A stretch of 64,000 nt of DNA, from NCBI RefSeq assembly GCF_005280585.1, contig NZ_SZVO01000009.1, forward strand, positions 62,001 through 126,000. Direction: 5' to 3'. The position numbers and the translations under genes are program-made. The stretch is from Dyadobacter frigoris (GTDB taxonomy: Bacteria; Bacteroidota; Bacteroidia; Cytophagales; Spirosomataceae). Under the pieces are notes generated by a model. It made no database searches, had not been told where the DNA came from, and worked only from the letters and a program-made list of their open reading frames with translations. Positions 51,760 through 60,324 of the stretch are shown here, in pieces. Position 1 is the first letter of the stretch, and each line of letters opens with the position of its first letter.

Positions 51760-52569
51760 ATGATGATATCTAAAAACTTCAAATTGTATTTTCTTGTGTT
51801 GACAGGAATTTTCCTGCATATGCAGAGTTTCTCCCAATCTGTCACAGAAATCAAGAAATTCAAAGTGGCCGAGGCAAAACAAGCCGTAGCGGTTGATGAT
51901 CATTTCTTTTACGTGATCAATAACAGCACAATTGGCAAGTTTACAAAAAAAGATGGAAAGCTTGTCACAACCTGGGATGGGACCAGTGAAGGAATTAAAC
52001 ATTTGAACAGCGGTGTTGTCATCAAAGGGAAATTGTATTGTGCCAATTCTAATTACCCCGAAATTCCAATGGCCAGTTCTGTTGAAATTTTTGATGTGAA
52101 TACGATGAAACATGTTGGAAATCATAGTTTTGGTATCGCTGAGCACGGCTCGCTGACCTGGATTGATCAGAAAGATGGTTTTTGGTGGATCGGTTTTGCA
52201 CATTATAGCGGCAAAGAGGCGAGTGAAGGCAGAGACGTTCGCTGGACTTCGCTTGTGAAATTTGATCTGGAATGGAGACAAACGGAATCCTGGATATTTC
52301 CCAAGAATATTGTTGAGCTTTTCACGCCAAAAAGTAATTCCGGCGGAGCCTGGGGAAATGACGGATTGTTGTATTGCACCGGTCACGACAGGCCTGAGCT
52401 TTATGTGATGAAATTGCCAAAATCGGGCTACACACTTGAACATATCCGCACGCTTCCGGCTGAAATTTATGGGCAGGGAATTGCCATTGATCATTCAATA
52501 AAAGACAAGCAGATAATTTACGGTCTTAACCGCGCGACGAATACGATTACTTTATCTGAAATCAAATAA
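51760..52569 (+). CDS. Exported beta-propeller-like protein, function unknown
   Basis: From the ATG at 51760 (or 51763) the protein has about 269 residues and a signal peptide (LYFLVLTGIFLHMQSFSQS). An earlier in-frame start at 51682 runs through the nuclease remnant and lacks a proper signal, so it is rejected. The body has repeats with sheets such as AVAVDDHFFYVINNSTIGKF, HLNSGVVIKGKLYCANSN, SSVEIFDVNTMKHVG and LYVMKLPKSG, which fit a five- or six-bladed propeller like those of YncE or quinoprotein families. No catalytic motif was recognised. It is followed 73 bases later by the DUF2461 gene. Confidence 0.75.
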   Translation: MMISKNFKLYFLVLTGIFLHMQSFSQSVTEIKKFKVAEAKQAVAVDDHFFYVINNSTIGKFTKKDGKLVTTWDGTSEGIKHLNSGVVIKGKLYCANSNYPEIPMASSVEIFDVNTMKHVGNHSFGIAEHGSLTWIDQKDGFWWIGFAHYSGKEASEGRDVRWTSLVKFDLEWRQTESWIFPKNIVELFTPKSNSGGAWGNDGLLYCTGHDRPELYVMKLPKSGYTLEHIRTLPAEIYGQGIAIDHSIKDKQIIYGLNRATNTITLSEIK

Positions 52570-52642
52570 TTAGTTTTAACATTATGGATCGATTTTATTA
52601 ACCTTGTTTATTATATAAAATCACCGACGTTAACAGTTCGAT

Positions 52643-53335
52643 ATGTCAAAAGAGCAGTCCTATATTCCGGCGTCAAGTCTGGATTTTTTGAAAGTATTGA
52701 GAGAAAATAATAACCGTGACTGGTTTAATGAACACAAGGATGAATTTATTGAGCAACAGGCATTCGTAGAGGATTTTGCAGGTTCATTGTTAAATGAGCT
52801 CAATAAAGAAGATTTGATTGAAACACCATCAGGTAAAAAAATCCTGCACCGGATTTACCGCGATACCCGTTTTTCAAAAGAAAAAATTCCATACAAAACC
52901 AATTGGAGTGGCAGTTACACAAGAGCGACCAAGCAAAGAAGAGGTGGTTATTATTTTCATATTGAGCCGGGAAACAGCTTTGTAGCTGGCGGATTTCAGG
53001 GGCCAAATGCGGAAGATCTGAAAAGAATCCGTGATGATATAAGTTTTGATGCGGCACCTTTACGCAAAATTTTAAACAGTAAATCCTTCAAAGATACCTT
53101 TGGGACTTTGCAGGGAGAGCAGGTGAGAACTGCGCCAAAAGGTTTTGATAAAAACGATCCGGCTATTGATCTTCTTCGTTTTAAACAGTTTTTATTGATC
53201 AAAAGATTTGCTGATGAGGAAGTACTTGGAGCTTCTTTTCTGAAAGAAGCCAGTTCGGCTTTCGAAAATATGCGTCCATTTTTTGATTACATGAGTGAAG
53301 TTTTGACAACAGATCTTGACGGTATGAATATATAA
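52643..53335 (+). CDS. DUF2461 / TIGR02453 family protein
   Basis: This 230-residue protein starts SLDFLKVLRENNNRDWFNEHKDEF (read in parts), the hallmark of DUF2461, followed by RIYRDTRFSKEKIPYKTNW and GGYYFHIEPGNSFVAGGF. Family members are widespread in Bacteroidota, Actinobacteria and fungi. No enzymatic activity has been established. It is of normal length, appears intact, and ends with a perfect stem-loop terminator. No functional partner is visible. Confidence 0.9.
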   Translation: MSKEQSYIPASSLDFLKVLRENNNRDWFNEHKDEFIEQQAFVEDFAGSLLNELNKEDLIETPSGKKILHRIYRDTRFSKEKIPYKTNWSGSYTRATKQRRGGYYFHIEPGNSFVAGGFQGPNAEDLKRIRDDISFDAAPLRKILNSKSFKDTFGTLQGEQVRTAPKGFDKNDPAIDLLRFKQFLLIKRFADEEVLGASFLKEASSAFENMRPFFDYMSEVLTTDLDGMNI

Positions 53336-53365
53336 AGAAGTCTTTCTTTTGAAAGCACAACATAA

Positions 53366-53406
53366 AAATGCTTCATAAACCTGAAAATCAGGTTTATGAA
53401 GCATTT
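53366..53406. terminator. Perfect stem-loop terminator
   Basis: The 18-base arms AAATGCTTCATAAACCTG and CAGGTTTATGAAGCATTT are exact partners with a 5-base loop (AAAAT). The plus strand continues GCTTTTTCT. It ends the DUF2461 transcript. Confidence 0.85.
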
Positions 53407-53527
53407 GCTTTTTCTAATCCTGAAATCATTATCCAGCGGACTTCCAATCGGTTATTTTCAAAAAATATTATTTTCCATGTGATTTTTCCGGCCTTTTCTT
53501 CACTAATTGAGCGTAGTCACTTTCAGG

Positions 53528-54010
53528 ATGGAAAATAAGAAAGAATTTATCGAAATCATTCAGCAAAATGAAGGCCTCATTTTTAAGGTGGCGCGGGTAT
53601 ATACCAACACGAAGGAAGATGAGCGTGATCTTTATCAGGAAATTATTTATCAGTTATGGAAATCTTTCGCATCGTTCAGAAGGGAATCTAAACTAAGCAC
53701 CTGGATGTATCGTATAGCACTGAATACCGCAATTGCGCAGTTGAACAAAGAAAAAAGAAAAGGATATCAGATTCCGATCGATGAAATTTTGCTCAACAAA
53801 AGTGATGTGCCTGACACGCTGGCGGACGAACGAAGCGAAGTTTTATTTGCCCACATCAAAAGACTAAGTGATCCGGAAAAGGGGATAATCCTGCTTTATC
53901 TGGAAGGAAAAAATTACGAAGAAATCGCGACCATAACCGGATTTACAGCTACAAACGTGGGTACGAGACTGGGAAGGATCAAGCAAAAATTAATGTCTCA
54001 GATTAACTAA
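53528..54010 (+). CDS. ECF-type RNA polymerase sigma factor
   Basis: From the ATG at 53528 (a TTG 21 bases earlier is less likely) the protein has 160 residues. Region 2 (about 15-85) has DERDLYQEIIYQLWKSFASFR and STWMYRIALNTAI; region 4 (about 105-160) has EVLFAHIKRLSDPEKGIILLYLEGK (in parts) and YEEIATITGFTATNVGTRLGRIKQKL. It should direct the polymerase to a small set of promoters. A small membrane protein starts 12 bases after its stop, in the position normally held by an anti-sigma factor. Confidence 0.93.
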   Translation: MENKKEFIEIIQQNEGLIFKVARVYTNTKEDERDLYQEIIYQLWKSFASFRRESKLSTWMYRIALNTAIAQLNKEKRKGYQIPIDEILLNKSDVPDTLADERSEVLFAHIKRLSDPEKGIILLYLEGKNYEEIATITGFTATNVGTRLGRIKQKLMSQIN

Positions 54011-54022
54011 AATAACACTGTT

Positions 54023-54616
54023 ATGGAATTGGAAGAAATGAAGGCGCTATGGGGAGAAATGTCCAGGGAAATGGAAAAGCAGAAAAAATTGACGGACTCA
54101 GTTATTGTTAAAATGACAGAATCAAGATATCACAATAAAATAAATAAAATCGTACTGCCAGAGGCCTTTGGGGCGCTTCTTTGTTACGCACAAGCAATAT
54201 ATATTGTACTCAATTTTCAGAAGCTTGATGGTTGGTACTTAATGATTTGCGGGATTGCAACGACTTTGATATTATGCATAATGCCGGTCTTGTCGTTTCA
54301 GGCTGTTCGTAAACTTCGCTCGGTCGATATTTTGACGAACAATTATAAGGAATCTCTACTGCAATATTCAAAAGGGAAAATCCGGTTTGTGCAGTTTCAA
54401 AAACTGAATTTTTATCTGAGTGCTTTACTTCTCGTCGTTATTCTGCCTGTGATGGTTAAGCTTCTTGGAGGAGGCGATCTTTTCAAAACATCGTATTTGA
54501 TGTATTGGTATGTCGTTGGGTTTCCATTCTTTTATTGGTTTACAAAATGGGTTTTTAATTATTATGTCAGGACTGCGGCCCATGCCGAAAATGTGTTAAA
54601 AGAATTACAAGATTAA
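54023..54616 (+). CDS. Membrane protein, possible anti-sigma partner
   Basis: This 197-residue protein has a cytoplasmic coiled segment (1-45, ELEEMKALWGEMSREMEKQKKL), two hydrophobic helices at about 50-66 and 72-92, then two more at about 130-148 and 155-176, and a short tail. It lacks the zinc anti-sigma motif (H-x3-C-x2-C), so it is not a classical ZAS protein. Being 12 bases behind an ECF sigma gene, it could bind and hold the sigma factor at the membrane; this is inference from position. Confidence 0.65.
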   Translation: MELEEMKALWGEMSREMEKQKKLTDSVIVKMTESRYHNKINKIVLPEAFGALLCYAQAIYIVLNFQKLDGWYLMICGIATTLILCIMPVLSFQAVRKLRSVDILTNNYKESLLQYSKGKIRFVQFQKLNFYLSALLLVVILPVMVKLLGGGDLFKTSYLMYWYVVGFPFFYWFTKWVFNYYVRTAAHAENVLKELQD

Positions 54617-54652
54617 TTATTGACACGGTATTATTGAAATTGTCTCTTTAAG

Positions 54653-54695
54653 AAAAGGCATAGGCGATAACTTTTTGTTATTGCCTATGCCTTTT
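54653..54695. terminator. Long stem-loop terminator
   Basis: AAAAGGCATAGGCGATAAC pairs with GTTATTGCCTATGCCTTTTT over about 19 positions (one G-T type mismatch) with a loop of TTTTT. It ends the ECF operon and also shows that start codons inside it at 54675 and nearby cannot be right for the next gene. Confidence 0.88.
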
Positions 54696-54752
54696 TATGA
54701 TAAAAACCTGACTGAAATTTCCATGACCTTTGCCTATCAAAACCTAAGAATT

Positions 54753-55730
54753 ATGGACAATCACAAACATATAAGCGGTAATTATTCGGGATTGTTATTA
54801 AACCTGGCGGAAGGTCGGCGGAAAGTAATTTTTATCATTTGTACTGTGCTTTGTCTGACCCCTTTTGTCAGTCCGGCGGTTGCGCTTGTGATGGGACTTG
54901 TTGTGGCGCAGTTCAGCGGCCATCCGTATTTGCATCTTAATCATAAAGCAACACATTGGTTATTGCAGCTTTCGGTAGTGGGCCTGGGTTTTGGAATGAA
55001 CGTGCACAGCGCTATTCGGGCTGGAAAAGAAGGCGTTTTATTTACAATTGTTTCGATAGTTCTAACACTCGGTATTGGTTATAGCCTTGGCAAGTTTTTT
55101 AAGATTGAAAAGAAAACTTCCTTTTTAATTTCATGCGGCACAGCCATTTGTGGCGGGAGTGCAATTGCGGCTGTTTCTCCGGTAATCAAGGCAGAAGAAA
55201 AACAGATTTCAGTGGCTTTGGGATGCATTTTTATTCTTAATTCAGTTGCCCTGGTTATTTTTCCAATTGCAGGCCATTATTTCAATTTGTCGGAAACACA
55301 GTTTGGAATGTGGTGCGCTTTGGCGATACATGATACCAGTTCTGTTGTTGGCGCGGCCAGTAAATATGGCGGTCATGCTTTGGAAATAGCGACTACTGTA
55401 AAGCTGACAAGAGCGCTCTGGATTGTTCCGGTAGCATTTGTTTCAGGCTTTATTTTTAGAAATAATGCAGGCAAAATAAGCATTCCTTATTTTATCGGTT
55501 TCTTCCTGTTGGCTATGATTGCCAATACCTATATTCCAGAAATCGCAGCTTTGAGGCCGTTTCTAATCTACATTTCGAAGGCAGGTCTTACATTTACTTT
55601 ATTTTTGATAGGAGCGGGGTTATCGCGAAAAGTTTTAACTTCCATTGGCTTTAAGCCGTTGCTCGCCGGACTTTTATTATGGTTGCTAATATCCGCTTCG
55701 GCTTTGTATGCTGTGATTCATTTGGTATAA
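54753..55730 (+). CDS. YeiH family putative sulfate/sulfite exporter
   Basis: From the ATG at 54753 the protein has 325 residues; 54723 is another possible start, while 54675 lies inside the terminator and is rejected. About ten helices are predicted, with the family landmarks VVGLGFGMNVHSAI, FLISCGTAICGGSAIAAVSPVI at about 120-150 and AIHDTSSVVGAASKYG. YeiH/UPF0324 proteins are described as putative sulfate exporters and are often controlled by a divergent or adjacent LysR gene. Here a LysR gene follows 40 bases later on the same strand and a TsdA-like gene after that, consistent with sulfur-anion handling. Confidence 0.9.
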   Translation: MDNHKHISGNYSGLLLNLAEGRRKVIFIICTVLCLTPFVSPAVALVMGLVVAQFSGHPYLHLNHKATHWLLQLSVVGLGFGMNVHSAIRAGKEGVLFTIVSIVLTLGIGYSLGKFFKIEKKTSFLISCGTAICGGSAIAAVSPVIKAEEKQISVALGCIFILNSVALVIFPIAGHYFNLSETQFGMWCALAIHDTSSVVGAASKYGGHALEIATTVKLTRALWIVPVAFVSGFIFRNNAGKISIPYFIGFFLLAMIANTYIPEIAALRPFLIYISKAGLTFTLFLIGAGLSRKVLTSIGFKPLLAGLLLWLLISASALYAVIHLV

Positions 55731-55770
55731 TTACAGGTTATTAATCTGTTTTAGAAAACGATCCCAGCTC

Positions 55771-56664
55771 ATGATCTTTGATTTCCGGTTACAGGTATTT
55801 CACACAGTTGCCCGGCGGCTTAATTTTACAAAAGCTGCGTCAGAATTGTTTATTTCCCAGCCGGCTGTTACAAAACATATTCATGAACTCGAAAGTCAGC
55901 TTAAAATAAAACTTTTTGAAAGAAATGGTTCGAAAATAAAACTGACTCAGGCAGGTGAAATTCTGCTTTCTCATGCCGAACAGATTTTTGAAATCTATCG
56001 CAACATCGAGTTTGATATCAACAGTCTTGCAAACAGGCAAAGCGGAATACTACGGTTAGGCGCAAGTACGACCAACGCCCAATATGTTTTACCGCCGATT
56101 CTGGCCGCTTTTCATAAAAAGTTTCCTGAGATACAAATCACATTAACCATCAATAATACCGAGCAAATTGAACAGGCTCTGCAAAATAAAGAAATAGACC
56201 TGGGAGTTATTGAAGGGTATTCCAAGAATTCGGGCATAAAGTATACCGAATTTTTAAAGGATGAAATTGTGCTGGTGTCCAGTACAAAAAATCCGCTGGT
56301 GCAGTCAGGTTCGGTTAAACCTGAGCAATTAAAGCAGATTCCTCTGCTGCTCAGAGAGCCGGGATCAGGGACACTTGAAGTGATTAGCCATGCTTTGAAA
56401 GTCGCCGGGATTAATATTTCAGAGTTGAGCAGTGAAATGCAGCTTGGTGGAAGTGAAAGTATGAAACTTTATATGCTGCATTCCAATTGTATGGCTTTTC
56501 TTTCTGTCCATGCAGTTTTGAAAGAGTTACAAAATAAGGAATGTTATATTGTTGACGTCGAGGGACTTAACATTGAGCGTTATTTTTACTTTGCGATATT
56601 ACACGGTCAGCCGGAAGCTTTGCCGGAATTATTTATCAGGTTTGCACGCCATTTTGTTAAGTAA
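55771..56664 (+). CDS. LysR family transcriptional regulator
   Basis: This 297-residue regulator has an N-terminal winged helix (about 1-60, FHTVARRLNFTKAASELFISQPAVTKHIHELE, in parts) and a periplasmic-binding-like effector domain (about 90-295, LRLGASTTNAQYVLPPIL). It most resembles the CysL/YeiE group that usually accompanies YeiH-type transporters and senses sulfite or a related ligand. It follows the YeiH gene on the same strand by 40 bases. The cytochrome gene starts 100 bases later, so that gap may hold its promoter and binding site. Confidence 0.93.
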   Translation: MIFDFRLQVFHTVARRLNFTKAASELFISQPAVTKHIHELESQLKIKLFERNGSKIKLTQAGEILLSHAEQIFEIYRNIEFDINSLANRQSGILRLGASTTNAQYVLPPILAAFHKKFPEIQITLTINNTEQIEQALQNKEIDLGVIEGYSKNSGIKYTEFLKDEIVLVSSTKNPLVQSGSVKPEQLKQIPLLLREPGSGTLEVISHALKVAGINISELSSEMQLGGSESMKLYMLHSNCMAFLSVHAVLKELQNKECYIVDVEGLNIERYFYFAILHGQPEALPELFIRFARHFVK

Positions 56665-56764
56665 ATGAGCTAGTAGAATCGGTACAATTATGATTTTGTT
56701 TATAAGATAAAAAAAGAAAATATAAGCTTGAAACCACAATCAGTTGCTTTTAAACTAAATTGTT

Positions 56765-57823
56765 ATGAATAAGTTATTGAAAAAAAATCCGCAAAAAAAA
56801 CGGATTCAGGTGACGACTTTAAAGATAGTCTCCGGACTTGCGGGCTTTTTTCTTTGCCTTATAATGCTATTTAATTTTTCCGGATTTTCCGGTCAAATTT
56901 CGGCAGCGATAACCGGTTCAGGAAATGGTTTGAAAAAACCTTCTTTTAAGATTTTGAAACAACAGGAAATGTGGCAGCCGCCCAAAATTGAAAATATTCC
57001 CAAAACACCGGAAGGGAAATTGATCCTTTATGGCCGGGATCTGATCGCGAATACTGCACAATATTTGGGGCCAAAAGGAAGCGTGCGGCATATCAGTAAT
57101 GGTATGAATTGCCAGAATTGTCATCTGAATGCGGGTACCAAAATCATGGGGAATAATTATGCAGCTGTGTATTCCACGTATCCTAAATTCAGGGCAAGAT
57201 CGGCTAGCCAGGAAACGATCATCAAACGGATTTCTGACTGTTTCGAGCGGAGTTTGAATGGCAGCAAACCGGATAGCAACAGTAAGGAAATGCGGGCTAT
57301 GGTAGCTTACATGAAATGGCTGGGCAAAGGCACTGCAAAAGGCGAAACTCCCGAGGGGACAGGACTTGAAAAATTGCCGTACCTTAACCGTTCGGCAAAT
57401 CCTGAAAACGGCAGAATTATTTATAAAGCAAAATGTGAAAGTTGTCACGGAGTAAACGGCGAAGGGATTCCTAACCCGGATAAAATCACTTTTATTTATC
57501 CACCTCTTTGGGGAAAGAGCAGCTACAACGACGGAGCAGGACTTTTCCGGATTTCTTCCTTCGCAGGTTATGTAAAAAACAATATGCCTTTCGGAGCAAA
57601 TTATGAAAATAAAATTCTAACCGATGAAGAAGCCTGGGATCTTGCGGGATTTGTGAATTCGCAGCCACGACCACACAAAGACCAGAAAAATGACTGGAAG
57701 GATATTACCAGAAAGCCCATCGATTTTCCTTTTGCACCTTATGCGGATGATTTTTCAGAAAAGCAACATAAATTAGGACCGTTCCAGGCTATTGCTGCCG
57801 CTCAAAAGCAAAACAATAAATAG
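56765..57823 (+). CDS. tsdA: Diheme c-type cytochrome, TsdA-like thiosulfate dehydrogenase
   Basis: This 352-residue protein has one N-terminal hydrophobic helix (about 20-40) that exports or anchors it. Two heme-binding motifs are seen: C116-x-x-C-H120 (MNCQNCHLNAGT) and C224-x-x-C-H228 (CESCHGVNG). Cys159 in RISDCFERSLNG lies where TsdA proteins have the cysteine ligand of the catalytic heme, and Met274 (NNMPFG) could ligate heme 2. TsdA oxidises two thiosulfate to tetrathionate or does the reverse. It opens a three-gene unit with a DsrE protein and a ModA-like binding protein (gaps 24 and 25 bases) behind YeiH-LysR. Enzyme identity is well supported; reaction direction is not known. Confidence 0.82.
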   Translation: MNKLLKKNPQKKRIQVTTLKIVSGLAGFFLCLIMLFNFSGFSGQISAAITGSGNGLKKPSFKILKQQEMWQPPKIENIPKTPEGKLILYGRDLIANTAQYLGPKGSVRHISNGMNCQNCHLNAGTKIMGNNYAAVYSTYPKFRARSASQETIIKRISDCFERSLNGSKPDSNSKEMRAMVAYMKWLGKGTAKGETPEGTGLEKLPYLNRSANPENGRIIYKAKCESCHGVNGEGIPNPDKITFIYPPLWGKSSYNDGAGLFRISSFAGYVKNNMPFGANYENKILTDEEAWDLAGFVNSQPRPHKDQKNDWKDITRKPIDFPFAPYADDFSEKQHKLGPFQAIAAAQKQNNK

Positions 57824-57847
57824 TACTTAACCTTTAAAATAAATTAT

Positions 57848-58309
57848 ATGAAAACGATTAAAACCTTATTTTGTCTGGCCGTTATGTTTCTGTCGGTGAG
57901 TGCTTTTGCTCAGACTTTAAAAGTGAATCCAGCTGATTTTCATGGTGCGGCCGCCGATAAAAAGTCTTACAAAGTTGTCTACCAGTTGAATACAGATGAT
58001 GAAAAGGTTATTAAGGCAACCATGAAGAATATTAACAATGCCCTGGAAGATCCGCGTTTGAAAGGAAAGCTGGAAGTGGAGCTCGTAGTGCATGGAGGAG
58101 GCGTAGCAGTTTTCAAAAAAGATCAGCCTTATGAAACGCAATTGAAAGAACTTCAGGGAAAAGGAGTGATTTTGGCGGAGTGTGAAAATACCATGCGTGA
58201 ACGCAAAATCAGCCGGGACGAATTATTTGATTTTATATCCTATGTCCCAAGCGGAAACGGTGAAATTATCATCCGCCAGCAACAAGGCTGGGCTATTGTC
58301 CATCCTTAA
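57848..58309 (+). CDS. Exported DsrE-family protein
   Basis: This 153-residue protein has a signal peptide (about 1-21, SVSAFAQ) and a DsrE/DsrF-like fold: YKVVYQLNTDDEKVIKATMKNINNAL, VELVVHGGGVAVF and GVILAECENTMRERKIS. The single mature cysteine, Cys112, takes the position of the active-site Cys of DsrE/TusD, which carries sulfur as a persulfide. Cytoplasmic DsrE members take part in sulfur relay; this one is predicted to be periplasmic. It lies between the TsdA-like gene and the ModA-like gene in one operon. A role as sulfur acceptor in the periplasm is inferred. Confidence 0.85.
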   Translation: MKTIKTLFCLAVMFLSVSAFAQTLKVNPADFHGAAADKKSYKVVYQLNTDDEKVIKATMKNINNALEDPRLKGKLEVELVVHGGGVAVFKKDQPYETQLKELQGKGVILAECENTMRERKISRDELFDFISYVPSGNGEIIIRQQQGWAIVHP

Positions 58310-58334
58310 TTTGTTTTCATTATAATGTAAAGCC

Positions 58335-59252
58335 ATGAAAAGGTTTCTTTTTAATATTTCAACTATTATTGCTTTGACAAGTTTTAATCAGGTTTTTGCG
58401 CAGGATTACCGCTTCGATCCGCCGTGGAACAAGCCATGGTCTGATGGGCTCAATTTTACCATTCCGGGGATTGATAATGTGCCGGATTTGTATGGGGATA
58501 TCGTTGATCCGCAACTTGTTGTGTTCTTTGCTGGCAACCAGTTTATGGTTGTTGATGATCTTTTGACAGCTTTTAAAAAGCAATATCCCGAGTATACCAG
58601 AATATTTGTTGAAACGTTGCCGCCAGGAATTCTTGCCAAACAGATCAAAACCGGATCGGTGACGATTGGTAATATGCGCATCACACATCAGCCAGATGTA
58701 TACACGGATGGAAAACAGAAAATTGTGGAACTGACGGATATGTTCAGCCGTATTGAGCCTTATGCGAAAAACCGTCTGGCGATTATGGTACAAAAGGGAA
58801 ATCCGAAAAGGGTTAAAGGGTTATCTGATTTAGGACGAAGAGATGTACTGGTAAGTATGCCAAATCCGGAGTGGGAAAGTGTAGGAAAGAAAATTGAAGA
58901 GGCTTATGTAAAGGTGGGCGGAGAGCAACTTCGAAAGCAGATTATGGTAGAAAAAGTCAACGACAAATCAACTTATCTGACCCAGATTCATCATCGACAA
59001 ACGCCTATGCGGATTTTGTACGGGAAATCCGAAGCCGGACCGGTTTGGTTTTCAGAAGTTTATTACCAGCAAATGCTCAAACATCCGGTGGAAGCGGTTG
59101 AAATTCCTGAAAAAGAAAATATCGAGGTTATTTACACAGCGGGACTGATGAAAAACGCTCCGCGTCCGAAAGCTGCAAAAGACTTTATGGATTTTCTGGT
59201 TAGTGAAAGGGCAAAAGCTATTTATAAAAACTACGGTTTTACGACAGAATAG
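58335..59252 (+). CDS. Orphan ModA-like periplasmic binding protein
   Basis: This 305-residue protein has a signal peptide (about 1-22, NQVFAQ) and a type 2 periplasmic-binding fold like that of ModA: LVVFFAGNQFMVVDDLLTAFKKQYP at the start of the domain (in parts), IKTGSVTIGNMRIT, AKNRLAIMVQKGNPKRVKGLSDLGRRDVLVSMPNP and PKAAKDFMDFLVSERAKAIYKNYGF. ModA binds molybdate or tungstate oxyanions. No ModB or ModC gene is near, so it may deliver an oxyanion to the cytochrome or act as a sensor rather than feed an ABC importer. It closes the TsdA-DsrE unit. Confidence 0.82.
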   Translation: MKRFLFNISTIIALTSFNQVFAQDYRFDPPWNKPWSDGLNFTIPGIDNVPDLYGDIVDPQLVVFFAGNQFMVVDDLLTAFKKQYPEYTRIFVETLPPGILAKQIKTGSVTIGNMRITHQPDVYTDGKQKIVELTDMFSRIEPYAKNRLAIMVQKGNPKRVKGLSDLGRRDVLVSMPNPEWESVGKKIEEAYVKVGGEQLRKQIMVEKVNDKSTYLTQIHHRQTPMRILYGKSEAGPVWFSEVYYQQMLKHPVEAVEIPEKENIEVIYTAGLMKNAPRPKAAKDFMDFLVSERAKAIYKNYGFTTE

Positions 59253-59303
59253 ATCGGAAATCTATCTCCTGTTGAATTGAATTTTTCAATGGGGGATAGC
59301 TGA

Positions 59304-60323
59304 TCAAACTTCGATTTCGTTTTTGGTTGTTTTAAAAGAGCGCCGGTAATCGCTTGGTGTTACCATAAGGTTTCGAAGGAAAATTCTCCTCATGGATACA
59401 AGGCTAACAAGTCCGGTCTTTTCTGCAATCTGTTCAATATTCAAATCGCTTTCTTCAAGAAATTTACGGGCCATTTCTACACGGAATTTTTCTACGAATT
59501 TGGCAGGTGTTAAACCTGTTTCCTTCAAAAAAACTCTGGAGAAATTCCTTGGACTCATATTACTTTGGATTGCGAGCTGTTCCACGCTCAAATCTTTGTT
59601 CAGATTTGAAACCATCCATTCATGAATTTTACCAATCAAATTATGCGCTGATTCTGGCTCAGGCAATAAGTCTGCAAACTGGGTTTGAAACCCTGGTCGT
59701 TTGAGATATAAAACCAGATGCCGGGCAACGGAGACCGCGATTTCCCTTCCGTAATCTTCTTCCACCAAAGCCAGGGATAAATCAGTGGCGGAGGACACGC
59801 CGCCAGAAGTATAAATATTTCCATCTTTCACAAATAGCTGCGAGGAATTGACAAGTATGTCAGGAAAATCGTTGTGCAATCTTCCGCCCTTTTCCCAATG
59901 CGTGGTGACGTTTTTGTTGCTTAAAAGACCAGCTTTGGCCAAAGCAAATGTTCCGATACAAATGGAACCGATTCGGCGAACTTTCGGATAAATTTCTGAA
60001 AGCCATTGATAAAAATCCGAAGTTTCTATAACCGGATTGTCAAAATTATAACCAGCTATCAAAAGCGTATCAATAGGCTGGCTAATGTCTTCGATTTTAA
60101 ACGGAGAACTAACACCGATCCCTGATCTGGTCACTACCTGATCGGACCGATCCGCGGCTACCACCATAACTTTGTAAGCATTTTCAATACCGGTTTTTTC
60201 ATAAAGCACTTTAGATGCCTGAAAAAACACATCACCCGGACCTGCAATTTCCAGTAAGGGCAGGTTCGGGAATGCGACAATTACAACAAGTTTTGAATGC
60301 TTCGGTACTTGCAGTTCATTCAC
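59304..60323 (-). CDS. GlxA family transcriptional regulator (DJ-1/PfpI plus AraC)
   Basis: This 339-residue regulator combines an N-terminal DJ-1/PfpI-like domain (about 10-195, KLVVIVAFPNLPLLEIAGPGDVF in parts, with the nucleophile elbow-like GSICIGTFALAKAGLL around Cys137) and a C-terminal AraC pair of helix-turn-helix motifs (about 235-330, LSVEQLAIQSNMSPRNFSRVFLKETG, in parts). Members regulate arginine, carnitine or aldehyde-related genes. The start is a GTG at 60323, one base after the stop of gap on the same strand, so the two are almost certainly co-transcribed. A link to carbonyl stress or glycolytic control is possible but unproved. Confidence 0.92.
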   Translation of the reverse strand: MNELQVPKHSKLVVIVAFPNLPLLEIAGPGDVFFQASKVLYEKTGIENAYKVMVVAADRSDQVVTRSGIGVSSPFKIEDISQPIDTLLIAGYNFDNPVIETSDFYQWLSEIYPKVRRIGSICIGTFALAKAGLLSNKNVTTHWEKGGRLHNDFPDILVNSSQLFVKDGNIYTSGGVSSATDLSLALVEEDYGREIAVSVARHLVLYLKRPGFQTQFADLLPEPESAHNLIGKIHEWMVSNLNKDLSVEQLAIQSNMSPRNFSRVFLKETGLTPAKFVEKFRVEMARKFLEESDLNIEQIAEKTGLVSLVSMRRIFLRNLMVTPSDYRRSFKTTKNEIEV

Positions 60324-60324
60324 T

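Noticed and set aside
51724..52494. A 256-residue minus-strand frame opposite the beta-propeller gene
   Set aside because: The plus-strand gene has a signal peptide and propeller-like repeats; the antisense frame has neither.
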